Part shown: positions 34,141 through 41,742 of the stretch, piece by piece
How the letters are laid out: every line of letters starts with the position of its first letter
Position numbering within the stretch: the first letter of the stretch is position 1
Assembly: GCA_025352225.1 (NCBI GenBank)
Contig: JANXTT010000024.1
Coordinates: 1 to 64,000 of the forward strand
DNA: 64,000 nt
Reading direction: 5' to 3'
DNA from: Mucilaginibacter sp.
GTDB lineage: Bacteria; Bacteroidota; Bacteroidia; Sphingobacteriales; Sphingobacteriaceae
Translations under genes and position numbers: made by a program
The notes under the pieces: generated by a model
The model's input: the letters and a program-made list of their open reading frames with translations, nothing else
The model's database searches: none
Told to the model about the DNA's origin: nothing

Positions 34141-34983
34141 ATGAATGATTTAAAGGATATAGCATTTAAGGTTCGCCAGCATATCATCCGCATGTCTACC
34201 GATGGCGGCTGTTTTGTAGGAGCTTCTTTATCCGCCGCCGACCTGATTGTTTACCTCTATACCAAGTTTTTAAACATCAATAAAGATAATCTGGACGACC
34301 CCAACCGTGATTATCTGTTTCTATCCAAAGGGCATGATGTACCCGCGTTATATGGCACCTTTGCCGAGATATGTTTATTAGAGCCCGAAAGGTTAAAAAA
34401 TCACCTGTCTGTTAATGATCATATTTACTGGCATCCTAATACTAAAATTCCGGGGATAGAGTTTCATTCAGGTTCGTTGGGTCACCTGCCATCTGTTGCG
34501 CTGGGTGTTGCATTGGATATAAAAATGCGTGGCGGTAATAACCGGGTAATCTGCATTATTGGCGATGGTGAGTTAAACGAAGGTTCGTGCTGGGAAGCGG
34601 TACTGGTAGCTAACGCGCACAAGCTTGATAACCTCATCTTTGTGATAGATCGTAACCAGTTTCAGGCCAATATGGCAACTGAAGACCTGATACCCCTGGA
34701 GCCATTGCACGATAAATTTACCGCTTTTGGAGCAGCTGTTAAACGTATTGATGGGCATAGCTTTGAGGCGCTGGACGAAGCGTTTTCTGCCTATCCTTTT
34801 CAGCAAGGTAAGCTTAACGTGGTAATTGCCGATACCGTTCGTGGTAAAGGTTTGCCAAGCATTCAGGCACGTGCCGACCGTTGGTTCTGCAACTTTACCC
34901 ATGATGAGGTAGAGTCGCTTTTAAAAGAATTAGGCGGCGAAGAAACAACAGAATTAACATCAGAAACATTAGTAGTAAGATAA
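34141..34983 (+). CDS. Transketolase, N-terminal (thiamine diphosphate) subunit
   Basis: The first half of a split transketolase, 280 residues. It carries SAADLIVYLYTKFL, YLFLSKGHDVPALYGTFAEI, HSGSLGHLPSVALGVAL and the thiamine diphosphate motif CIIGDGELNEGSCWEAVLVANAHKLDNLIFVIDRNQFQ. With the C-terminal subunit, which starts one base after this stop, it should move a two-carbon ketol unit between sugars. Split transketolases are common, but here the pair is inside a sugar-acid cluster, implying a dedicated substrate. Confidence 0.92.
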   Translation: MNDLKDIAFKVRQHIIRMSTDGGCFVGASLSAADLIVYLYTKFLNINKDNLDDPNRDYLFLSKGHDVPALYGTFAEICLLEPERLKNHLSVNDHIYWHPNTKIPGIEFHSGSLGHLPSVALGVALDIKMRGGNNRVICIIGDGELNEGSCWEAVLVANAHKLDNLIFVIDRNQFQANMATEDLIPLEPLHDKFTAFGAAVKRIDGHSFEALDEAFSAYPFQQGKLNVVIADTVRGKGLPSIQARADRWFCNFTHDEVESLLKELGGEETTELTSETLVVR

Positions 34984-34984
34984 T

Positions 34985-35920
34985 ATGTCGTACGAAGAAC
35001 TATTAACCAAAACCGCTCTTGCCGACGAACGTTTTGTAGTAATGACTGCCGAGAACCGTGCTTTGGTACGTAACTTGCCCGGTATTTTAGGCAAACGCTT
35101 TATAGATACCGGTATTACAGAACAAACCATGGTTGGTGCCGCCGCAGGCTTAGCTTTACGCGGACGGATACCTGTTTTGCATGCGCTGGCTTCCTTTTTA
35201 ACCATGCGCGCCTTTGAGTTTGTACGTACCGACGCCGGTATTCCAAATTTGCCGATTAAACTAAGTTCGTTCATCCCTGGTTTTTTATCGGATGGTAATG
35301 GCCCAACGCACCAGGCTATTGAGGATGTTTCCATTATGCGCGGTATACCTAACGTTACTGTTTTTGCTGCCGCCGATGAGCAGGACCTGGTAGGCATGTT
35401 GCCAGCCATCTGGGCATCGCCAAACCCGGCATATGTACGGATCAATACACGCAAAACAGAATACAACCATACCCCGTTTGAAATAGGCAAAGCAGAAGTA
35501 ATTGCCGAAGGAACTGATGTTACGATATTAACGTACGGTTTATTGTTTGAGCAGGCACTTATAGCGATGCAAATATTGAAAGACCAGGGTTTATCTGTTG
35601 GCCTGGTTAATATGCGCAGCTTAAAACCTGTTGATGAGCAGGCTATTTTGAAAGTGGCCAAAGCATCAAAACTGGTTGTCACCCTGGAAGACCACTTTAA
35701 TACAGGCGGCTTATATACTATTGTTGCCGAAACATTGTTGAAACACCAAACAATGGCTAAAGTAATGCCTTACGGTTTGGATAAATGGTTTAAGCCCGCC
35801 CTGCTGCCCGAAGTGCTGGCTTACGAAGGTTTTACTGGCAAGCAAATAGCCGAAAAAATATTAGGCTACACTACAAATGCCATTCAACCGGAAATTGCAA
35901 CGCCGGAATTTGCCGAATAA
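34985..35920 (+). CDS. Transketolase, C-terminal (pyrimidine and Rossmann) subunit
   Basis: The second half of the split transketolase, 311 residues. FIDTGITEQTMVGAAAGLALRGRIPVLHALASFLTMRAFEFVRTDAG carries the pyrimidine-domain glutamate that activates thiamine diphosphate, and VTILTYGLLFEQALIAMQILKDQGLSVGLVNMRSLKPVDEQAI is the C-terminal domain. It should form a heterotetramer with the previous product. The tail (TTNAIQPEIATPEFAE) is extra. About 40 bases separate it from the aminotransferase gene. Confidence 0.92.
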   Translation: MSYEELLTKTALADERFVVMTAENRALVRNLPGILGKRFIDTGITEQTMVGAAAGLALRGRIPVLHALASFLTMRAFEFVRTDAGIPNLPIKLSSFIPGFLSDGNGPTHQAIEDVSIMRGIPNVTVFAAADEQDLVGMLPAIWASPNPAYVRINTRKTEYNHTPFEIGKAEVIAEGTDVTILTYGLLFEQALIAMQILKDQGLSVGLVNMRSLKPVDEQAILKVAKASKLVVTLEDHFNTGGLYTIVAETLLKHQTMAKVMPYGLDKWFKPALLPEVLAYEGFTGKQIAEKILGYTTNAIQPEIATPEFAE

Positions 35921-35937
35921 TGTTTTTTTAACTTTTT

Positions 35938-35945
35938 TAATTTTG
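35938..35945 (+). promoter_or_regulatory. Candidate -7 element before the aminotransferase gene
   Basis: TAATTTTG matches TAnnTTTG, 17 bases before the aminotransferase ATG. The best TTTG upstream is 25 bases away. It lies in a T-rich spacer that could alternatively be a pause or weak termination site. Confidence 0.3.
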
Positions 35946-35962
35946 ACTTTTAACTTAAAAAA

Positions 35963-37306
35963 ATGCCCAATACAATAAAATTCAATGCCGATTATCCGGT
36001 AATTAAAAAATCTGACGAACTGTATGAGCGTGCTTTAAAAGTGCAGGCCCCCGTTACACAAACTTTAGCTAAGGGCCCCGGCCAGTGGACAAAAGGTGTA
36101 GCTCCAAAATATATCCAAAAAGGAAAAGGTTCGCACGTTTGGGATGTTGACGGGAATGAATATATCGACTTTAATGCTGCTATCGGCCCAATCTCGCTAG
36201 GTTATGCCTATCCATGTGTTGACGAAGCCATTAAAAAGCAATTGGAAGAAGGTATCACCTTCTCGCTAATGCATCCATTAGAGGTTGAGTTTTCTGAACT
36301 GATACAAGAAATTATCCCGAATGCCGAGGCCGTAAAAATATCGAAAACTGGTGCTGATGTTTGTTCGGCAGCCATACGTGTAGCCCGTGCATTTACTGGT
36401 CGCGAAACTGTGTTTTGCTGCGGTTACCACGGTTGGCACGATTGGTACATTGGTGTTACCAGCCGTAACGCGGGTATTCCAGAGGCTATCCAGAACATGA
36501 CGTATACCTTCGATTATAACAATATCGAATCAATTAAAGAGGCATTGGATGATACAGTTGCCGCTTTAATTTTAGAGCCATTTATTTTTGAGGCTCCTAA
36601 ACCAGGCTTTTTAAAAGAACTGGCTGAGGTATGTAAAGCCAATGGCACCCTGCTTATTTTTGACGAAATGTGGACAGGCTTCCGCATTGCCATCGGTGGC
36701 GCGCAGGAGTACTTTGATGTAAAGCCCGACCTGGCCGTATACTCAAAAGCTTGCGCCAATGGCATGCCTATCGCCATATTAACCGGCCGTAAAGATGTAA
36801 TGGATCTTTTTAATTCAGAAGTTTTCAGCTATACCACTTTTGGTGGCGAAACGCTTTCTTTGGCTGCCTCGATAGCAACCATTAAGGAGCTCCGCGAAAA
36901 AAATGTCCCTCAATATTTAGACGAAAAAGGGGCCATCATGAAAGATGGTTACAACCAGATAGCTATTGAAAGCGGTATGGATAAATACACCAAGTGTGTA
37001 GGTTACAACTGCCGCTCAATGGTAACTTTTACGCCAGATGCCGGAAACGGTTTGGAAGTAAAAGCCCTTATGCAGCAGGAAATGATCAAACGCGGTGTGC
37101 TATGGGCAGGTTTCCATAACATGTGCTTTAGCCATAACGACGAAGACCTGGCCTACACCTTATCTGCTTATAGGGATGTGATGCCGATAATGAAAGCGGC
37201 GATTGAAAGTGGCAATGTAAAATCTTATCTGAAGGGTGAGGTTTTAGAAGCCGTGTTCCGTAAAGTGAGCGATTATAATATAAAACCTAAAAAAGCAACG
37301 GTTTAA
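35963..37306 (+). CDS. Class III PLP aminotransferase (GSA-aminomutase-like)
   Basis: A PLP enzyme of the glutamate-1-semialdehyde aminomutase/omega-aminotransferase group, 447 residues. Evidence is KGKGSHVWDVDGNEYIDFNAAIGPISLGYAYP, the glycine/threonine phosphate site KTGADVCSAAIRVARAFTGRETVFCCGYHGWHDW, LIFDEMWTGFRI and the PLP lysine K262 in LAVYSKACANGMPIAILTG. It is not the hemL of tetrapyrrole synthesis by context: it lies between a transketolase and an SDR in a sugar locus, so it probably aminates a ketose or sugar aldehyde. Confidence 0.9.
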   Translation: MPNTIKFNADYPVIKKSDELYERALKVQAPVTQTLAKGPGQWTKGVAPKYIQKGKGSHVWDVDGNEYIDFNAAIGPISLGYAYPCVDEAIKKQLEEGITFSLMHPLEVEFSELIQEIIPNAEAVKISKTGADVCSAAIRVARAFTGRETVFCCGYHGWHDWYIGVTSRNAGIPEAIQNMTYTFDYNNIESIKEALDDTVAALILEPFIFEAPKPGFLKELAEVCKANGTLLIFDEMWTGFRIAIGGAQEYFDVKPDLAVYSKACANGMPIAILTGRKDVMDLFNSEVFSYTTFGGETLSLAASIATIKELREKNVPQYLDEKGAIMKDGYNQIAIESGMDKYTKCVGYNCRSMVTFTPDAGNGLEVKALMQQEMIKRGVLWAGFHNMCFSHNDEDLAYTLSAYRDVMPIMKAAIESGNVKSYLKGEVLEAVFRKVSDYNIKPKKATV

Positions 37307-37310
37307 GCGG

Positions 37311-38114
37311 ATGGATTTGTTCTCATTAAAAGATAAAACCGCTGTAGTAACCGGTGCTTTGGGCCTGATAGGCAAAAAGCATTGCGAAGCCTTAGCGCAT
37401 GCTGGCGCGCACGTAGTTGTAGCCGATGTAAATGAAGAGCACTCTAAAATGTTCGCCGCCGAATTGGGTGCGCAGCATTTGGGTTTAGGCGTTAATGTTA
37501 CCAGCCCGGAGTCATTAAAAGCCGCGCGCGATAAAATATTGGCCTGTTATGGCTCAATTGATATATTGGTAAACAATGCAGCTATTAATGATATGTTCGA
37601 AAACCCGGCTATGGCTAAGGATCTTTCGGCGTTTGAAAATTATCCCTTGGATGCTTTTCAAAAATCATTGGATGTAAATGTTACCGGCGTGTTTTTATGT
37701 TCACAGATATTGGGTACCGTAATGGCGGAGCAGGGTAGTGGCAGCATTATTAATGTGGCTTCAACCTACGGTATGGTTGGCCCCGATCAAAGCATTTATC
37801 GTAACTCATGCGGCGAACAAACGTTTTTTAAATCGGCAGCCTATCCGGTTACAAAAGGCGCGGTAATTAACTTTACACGCTTTTTAGCGGCATACTGGGG
37901 TTGTAAAGGTGTGCGGGTAAATACCTTATCACCGGGAGGGGTTGAAAACAGTCAGGATGAGTTTTTTGTAGGGAATTATTCTGCGAAAACTTTATTGGGC
38001 CGAATGGCTAAGGCCGATGATTACCAGGGCGCGCTAGTGTTTTTGGCAAGCGATGCTTCGGCGTACATGACGGGTGCTAACTTAGTGGTTGACGGGGGCT
38101 GGACAGCGATTTAA
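37311..38114 (+). CDS. SDR-family NAD(P)-dependent oxidoreductase
   Basis: A classical short-chain dehydrogenase, 267 residues. The cofactor motif is VTGALGLIGKKHCEALAHAGA, with DINVTGV-type wording as LDVNVTGVFLCSQILG, NNAAIND, SIINVASTYGM, and YPVTKGAVINFTRFLA for the Tyr-Lys pair. The C-terminus (MTGANLVVDGGWTAI) is standard. It could oxidise or reduce a hydroxyl on the precursor sugar, as PtmA-type SDRs do in legionaminic pathways; the exact step is inferred. It follows the aminotransferase by four bases. Confidence 0.92.
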   Translation: MDLFSLKDKTAVVTGALGLIGKKHCEALAHAGAHVVVADVNEEHSKMFAAELGAQHLGLGVNVTSPESLKAARDKILACYGSIDILVNNAAINDMFENPAMAKDLSAFENYPLDAFQKSLDVNVTGVFLCSQILGTVMAEQGSGSIINVASTYGMVGPDQSIYRNSCGEQTFFKSAAYPVTKGAVINFTRFLAAYWGCKGVRVNTLSPGGVENSQDEFFVGNYSAKTLLGRMAKADDYQGALVFLASDASAYMTGANLVVDGGWTAI

Positions 38115-38118
38115 CGTG

Positions 38119-38640
38119 ATGAACCAACTAACAGATCAACTAAAAGAAAAAGCATTGCAGATAAAAATGCTCATTACCGATTGTGATGGCGTTTTAACGG
38201 ATGCTGGTGTATATTATGGCGAAGCGGGTGAAGTGCTTAAAAAGTTTAACATCCGCGATGGCATGGGCGTGGAGCGTTTGCGTAACCTTGCAGGTATTGA
38301 AACTGGTATTATCACCGGTGAATTATCGCCATCAGTTGCCAAACGTGCCGAAAAATTAAAAATAACCCAGCTATATTTGGGTATTAAAGATAAACCATCA
38401 GTACTGCGTCACATTTTAAGTAGCCTTGAGCTGCAGGCGTCACAGATAGCGTATATTGGTGATGATGCTAACGATCTGGAAATTATGGCTATGGTTGGCT
38501 TTACTGCCAGTCCGGCTGATGGATTGTATTTCGTGCGTGATAAAGTAGATTATATTTGCCAGGCCAAAGGTGGCGAGGGCTGTTTCAGAGAATTTGCCGA
38601 ATTAATAATATCGGTTCAATCAAATAGTAATAAAAACTAA
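38119..38640 (+). CDS. KdsC-like HAD phosphatase
   Basis: Removes phosphate from a 3-deoxy-ulosonic acid 8- or 9-phosphate. I use the ATG at 38119 (173 residues) because the longer frame overlaps the SDR. The HAD motifs are TDCDGVLTDAGVYYGEAGEVLKKFNIRDGMGVERLR, TGELSPSVAKRAEKLKI and YIGDDANDLEIMAMVG. These are the KdsC/NeuA-C-type phosphatase signatures. A phosphatase next to a NeuB-type synthase implies that the condensation product is phosphorylated. Confidence 0.9.
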   Translation: MNQLTDQLKEKALQIKMLITDCDGVLTDAGVYYGEAGEVLKKFNIRDGMGVERLRNLAGIETGIITGELSPSVAKRAEKLKITQLYLGIKDKPSVLRHILSSLELQASQIAYIGDDANDLEIMAMVGFTASPADGLYFVRDKVDYICQAKGGEGCFREFAELIISVQSNSNKN

Positions 38641-38641
38641 A

Positions 38642-39553
38642 ATGAGTAAAACAATCAGTTTAAACACCGGGCGTAAAATAGGCGCAGGTGAACCATGTTA
38701 CATTATTGCCGAGATCGGTATTAACCACAATGGTTCAATTGACATTGCAAAAAAGTTAATTGACGAAGCAGTTATCGCTAAAGCGGATGCTGTTAAATTT
38801 CAAAAACGTACGCCCGAAATTTGCGTTCCTAAAGATCAATGGGAAATTATGCGCGATACGCCATGGGGCCGTATGTCATACATCAACTACAAACGCAAAA
38901 CAGAGTTTGGCGCCATCGAGTATGCCGCTATTGATCAATATTGCAAAGAAATGGGTATCGACTGGTTTGTGTCAACCTGGGACGTGGAAGCTGTGGACTT
39001 TATGGAGCAGTTTGATACACCGATGTACAAACTCGCGTCAGCATCATTAACAGATTTTCCGTTGATCGAAAAAATATTGCAAACTGGCCGCCCGCTGATG
39101 TTATCAACAGGGATGTCAACCACGCAAGAGATTGAGGATGCTATGGCTCTGGTTCATAATTTTAATCCAGATTATCCTTTAATGGTTGCTCATTCAACAT
39201 CGGCTTATCCATGTAAACCCGAAGAGCTTAACCTTAAAATGATACCCGTATTGGCCGCAAAATACCCAACAGCGCCAATAGGATACTCTGGTCACGAAAC
39301 CGGCTTGGCAACTACTGTAGCTGCATCAGCCATAGGTGCAACGTTTGTGGAACGCCACTTTACCTTAGATCGCGCCATGTGGGGGTCTGATCATGCTGCT
39401 TCTGTTGAGCCACAAGGCCTGCAACGCTTGGTACGCGATATCCGCGATGTGGAAACTGCCATGGGCGACGGTATTAAAAGGGTATACGAATCAGAAATTG
39501 GGCCAATGAAACGTTTACGCGTAAATATTAACGCGCCGAGTGTAGAAAAATAG
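38642..39553 (+). CDS. NeuB-family nonulosonic acid synthase lacking the SAF domain
   Basis: Condenses phosphoenolpyruvate with an aldose to form an ulosonic acid. The TIM-barrel motifs are YIIAEIGINHNGSIDIAKKLIDEAVIAKADAVKFQKR, PMYKLASASLTDFPLIEKI, MLSTGMSTTQEIEDA, GYSGHETGLATTVAASAIGATFVERHFTLDRAMWGSDHAASVEP. At 303 residues it ends just after the barrel (GPMKRLRVNINAPSVEK); the C-terminal antifreeze-like SAF domain of normal NeuB (about 345 residues) is missing. The SAF domain usually helps bind the acceptor in the neighbouring subunit, so a different acceptor is plausible. Confidence 0.9.
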   Translation: MSKTISLNTGRKIGAGEPCYIIAEIGINHNGSIDIAKKLIDEAVIAKADAVKFQKRTPEICVPKDQWEIMRDTPWGRMSYINYKRKTEFGAIEYAAIDQYCKEMGIDWFVSTWDVEAVDFMEQFDTPMYKLASASLTDFPLIEKILQTGRPLMLSTGMSTTQEIEDAMALVHNFNPDYPLMVAHSTSAYPCKPEELNLKMIPVLAAKYPTAPIGYSGHETGLATTVAASAIGATFVERHFTLDRAMWGSDHAASVEPQGLQRLVRDIRDVETAMGDGIKRVYESEIGPMKRLRVNINAPSVEK

Positions 39554-39592
39554 TTTTTTGAGGAAACGTGTAAATTGAATTTGATAAGATAG

Positions 39593-40558
39593 ATGAGCGG
39601 TGCAAGCGAAAATTTACAGCAGGTAACATTAGTTACCACCATTATTTTAGTATGCTGGATAGCTATTATGATAGCCTGGGAGCGAATATCCCCTTATCGT
39701 AAGGGCTTGCCGTTTTTTCGTGATGGCTTTTGGGTGGACCTAGTTTGGTACACCCTTATACAAAGCTTCTTCTTAAAAATCCTCATTTTCGACTATATAA
39801 TTGCCCCTATGCAGCAACATGTGCATTGGGATGGTATACATGCTTTTCAGGCATGGCCGTTGTGGTTGCAGGTAACGTTCTTTGTTGTTACCCACGATCT
39901 CTATATTTATTTGTTCCATCGTTTTCAGCATTATAGCCCGTTTTTCTGGCGCACGCACGAGGCTCATCACTCCGGTAAGCATGTCGATTTTATGGCAGGA
40001 TCACGCTCTCATGCCGTAGAGATCATTATTAACCAGACTATTGAATTTGCACCCATTATTATATTGCTGGGTCCAACATCTCCCGTGGTGCCTATAAAGG
40101 CTATGATTGATGCTACAATGGGGATGTTTATCCATGCTAATATTGATGTTAAATTGGGTAAGCTTAAATACTTTTTAAACTCGCCCGAACTGCATTTATG
40201 GCACCATGCCAATTACAAAGAAGTATTCCACGCTAATTTTTCTACCAAGTTTTCAATTTGGGATTATATATTTGGTACGGCTTATTTCCCGGGCCATAAA
40301 CCTGGGAACGAGCCGGAAAACTGGGGTCTGCATTATGATTTCCCGCGGGATTATTTTTTGCAACATGCCTTCTCGGTAAAACGATTTGACGAGCAAAGCC
40401 TGTTAAAGTATAAATGGTTTAGCTGGTACTATAATCTGCGGCCCAATTTTATCAGGCTTTTTAAAAAAACATCGATACAAACTCCTGCAATTCAGCAGGA
40501 TGCAACAATTACCCAATCTTCAATAATAGTTAACGCAGCTGAATTGCAGGATGTATAA
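39593..40558 (+). CDS. Sterol desaturase / fatty-acid hydroxylase family membrane protein
   Basis: A di-iron membrane hydroxylase of 321 residues. Histidine clusters are visible: HDLYIYLFHRFQH, HEAHHSGKHVDFMAGSRSHAVE and HLWHHANYKEVFHANFS, and helices flank them. The family hydroxylates or desaturates lipid alkyl chains. It follows the NeuB-type gene by about 40 bases on the same strand and precedes a small SMR-like protein, so it may act on the lipid that carries or anchors the locus product. Sterol chemistry itself is not implied. Confidence 0.88.
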   Translation: MSGASENLQQVTLVTTIILVCWIAIMIAWERISPYRKGLPFFRDGFWVDLVWYTLIQSFFLKILIFDYIIAPMQQHVHWDGIHAFQAWPLWLQVTFFVVTHDLYIYLFHRFQHYSPFFWRTHEAHHSGKHVDFMAGSRSHAVEIIINQTIEFAPIIILLGPTSPVVPIKAMIDATMGMFIHANIDVKLGKLKYFLNSPELHLWHHANYKEVFHANFSTKFSIWDYIFGTAYFPGHKPGNEPENWGLHYDFPRDYFLQHAFSVKRFDEQSLLKYKWFSWYYNLRPNFIRLFKKTSIQTPAIQQDATITQSSIIVNAAELQDV

Positions 40559-40614
40559 AACTAATTATTAACTTGCGTGTTAATTGTACTAAGTTTTACT
40601 AATACCTGTATATT

Positions 40615-40995
40615 TTGCGCTGGCTATTTTTATTCATCGCTTCGTTATTTGAAGCCCTTTGGACTTATGCTGTTAAGTATTTGAATTTCAGCAACCTTAA
40701 AACATTAAGGTTCGATAATTTTTATAAAATGGATGGCGGCCTGCCTATATTTTTGCCTTTGGCAGGTTATATTCTTTTTGGTATCGGTAACATCTATTTC
40801 TTTTCGCTATCACTCAAATCGCTTACCAATGCCACCGCTTACTCTGTTTGGACGGCCATGACCATTGTAGTTTTAAAGCTGATTGAGTTGCTCTACTTCA
40901 AACAAAAAATATCTGTAATTGAATTTATGTTCATCCTGATGATACTAGTTGGTATTATGGGCCTCAAATTTTACGCTACTCCGGAGAAAGTGTAG
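40615..40995 (+). CDS. SMR/EamA-like small four-helix transporter
   Basis: A 126-residue protein from a TTG start: MRWLFLFIASLFEALWTYAVKYLNF, with the conserved glutamate of SMR transporters at E13, and further helices at about 40-62, 68-90 and 97-119. ArnE/ArnF flippases of undecaprenyl-phosphate-aminoarabinose have a similar size and fold. I infer a flippase for a lipid-linked sugar or an export pump; cargo unknown. It closes the plus-strand run that began at 32155. Confidence 0.82.
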   Translation: MRWLFLFIASLFEALWTYAVKYLNFSNLKTLRFDNFYKMDGGLPIFLPLAGYILFGIGNIYFFSLSLKSLTNATAYSVWTAMTIVVLKLIELLYFKQKISVIEFMFILMILVGIMGLKFYATPEKV

Positions 40996-41063
40996 CACAA
41001 AATACATTTGTTACAATCTAAAAGCGGCACACAAGGCTCAATTACGATATTAACTCATTATTT

Positions 41064-41597
41064 TTATTGAAAAGCAACTACCATTCTGCCTTCATTTTTG
41101 ACTGTGTTGAATGTAAAAGAAGCTATTTTTCTATCCTTAACAGTTAAAAAATATTTAATTACATCGTTAGATTGGTTATTAGATACATCTGGAATGATGA
41201 CAATGTCCTTATTATTCGAAACTGTTTTTATACCACCTATAAACGTGGTAAGTGCTATTCCAGGTGTTTTATCTTCTTTATCCGTTCCTTTAAATGTAGA
41301 AACAAACATGGATACGCCATTTTTCCGTACGATCACATACTGGGACGAAGCACCCATATCCAGTTCTTTTACTGTATAGTATGAATTTTCGCTGGCATCT
41401 TTTTGTAAAAAGTCACCTTTGTATTTTACAAAATCATCTCCAAGCCCTAGGGTAGCTTTCATCATCGTATTTGCAATATCCAGGCCTTTAGCAGCGTCCG
41501 CGTCTGTATTTGTTTTAACGGGTACTGACTGTGCATTGCTAAATACCGGAAAAAGCATCGCAGTTAATGTAATGATTAAAATAAATGTTCGTTTCAT
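41064..41597 (-). CDS. Secreted hypothetical protein
   Basis: A 177-residue protein with a signal peptide (MKRTFILIITLTAMLFPVFSNAQS). The mature part has short repeated-strand wording (NSYYTVKELDMGASSQYVIVRKNGVSMFVSTFKGTDKED, IKTVSNNKDIVIIPDVSNNQSNDVIKYFLTVKDRK). No family is recognised. It is convergent with the sugar locus and stands alone. Confidence 0.75.
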   Translation of the reverse strand: MKRTFILIITLTAMLFPVFSNAQSVPVKTNTDADAAKGLDIANTMMKATLGLGDDFVKYKGDFLQKDASENSYYTVKELDMGASSQYVIVRKNGVSMFVSTFKGTDKEDKTPGIALTTFIGGIKTVSNNKDIVIIPDVSNNQSNDVIKYFLTVKDRKIASFTFNTVKNEGRMVVAFQ

Positions 41598-41742
41598 AAT
41601 TTAAATTTAGAATGGAAAGTTAAATTTAAAAATAGACTTTAAATAATTTTTTAAAAAATAGGATGTGTTTAGGATACGATGTTGAAGCATCCATATAGCA
41701 GTGATGTAGGTATTTATATTCCATTAAGTTAAACTCTGCAAC

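Noticed and set aside
34969-35682. 237-residue minus-strand ORF antisense to the transketolase C subunit
   Set aside because: Shadow of a conserved gene; the plus-strand frame has all transketolase motifs.
35963-37306. Aminotransferase considered as HemL of tetrapyrrole synthesis
   Set aside because: Neighbouring genes are sugar-acid enzymes; context favours a sugar substrate, although similarity to the GSA group is real.
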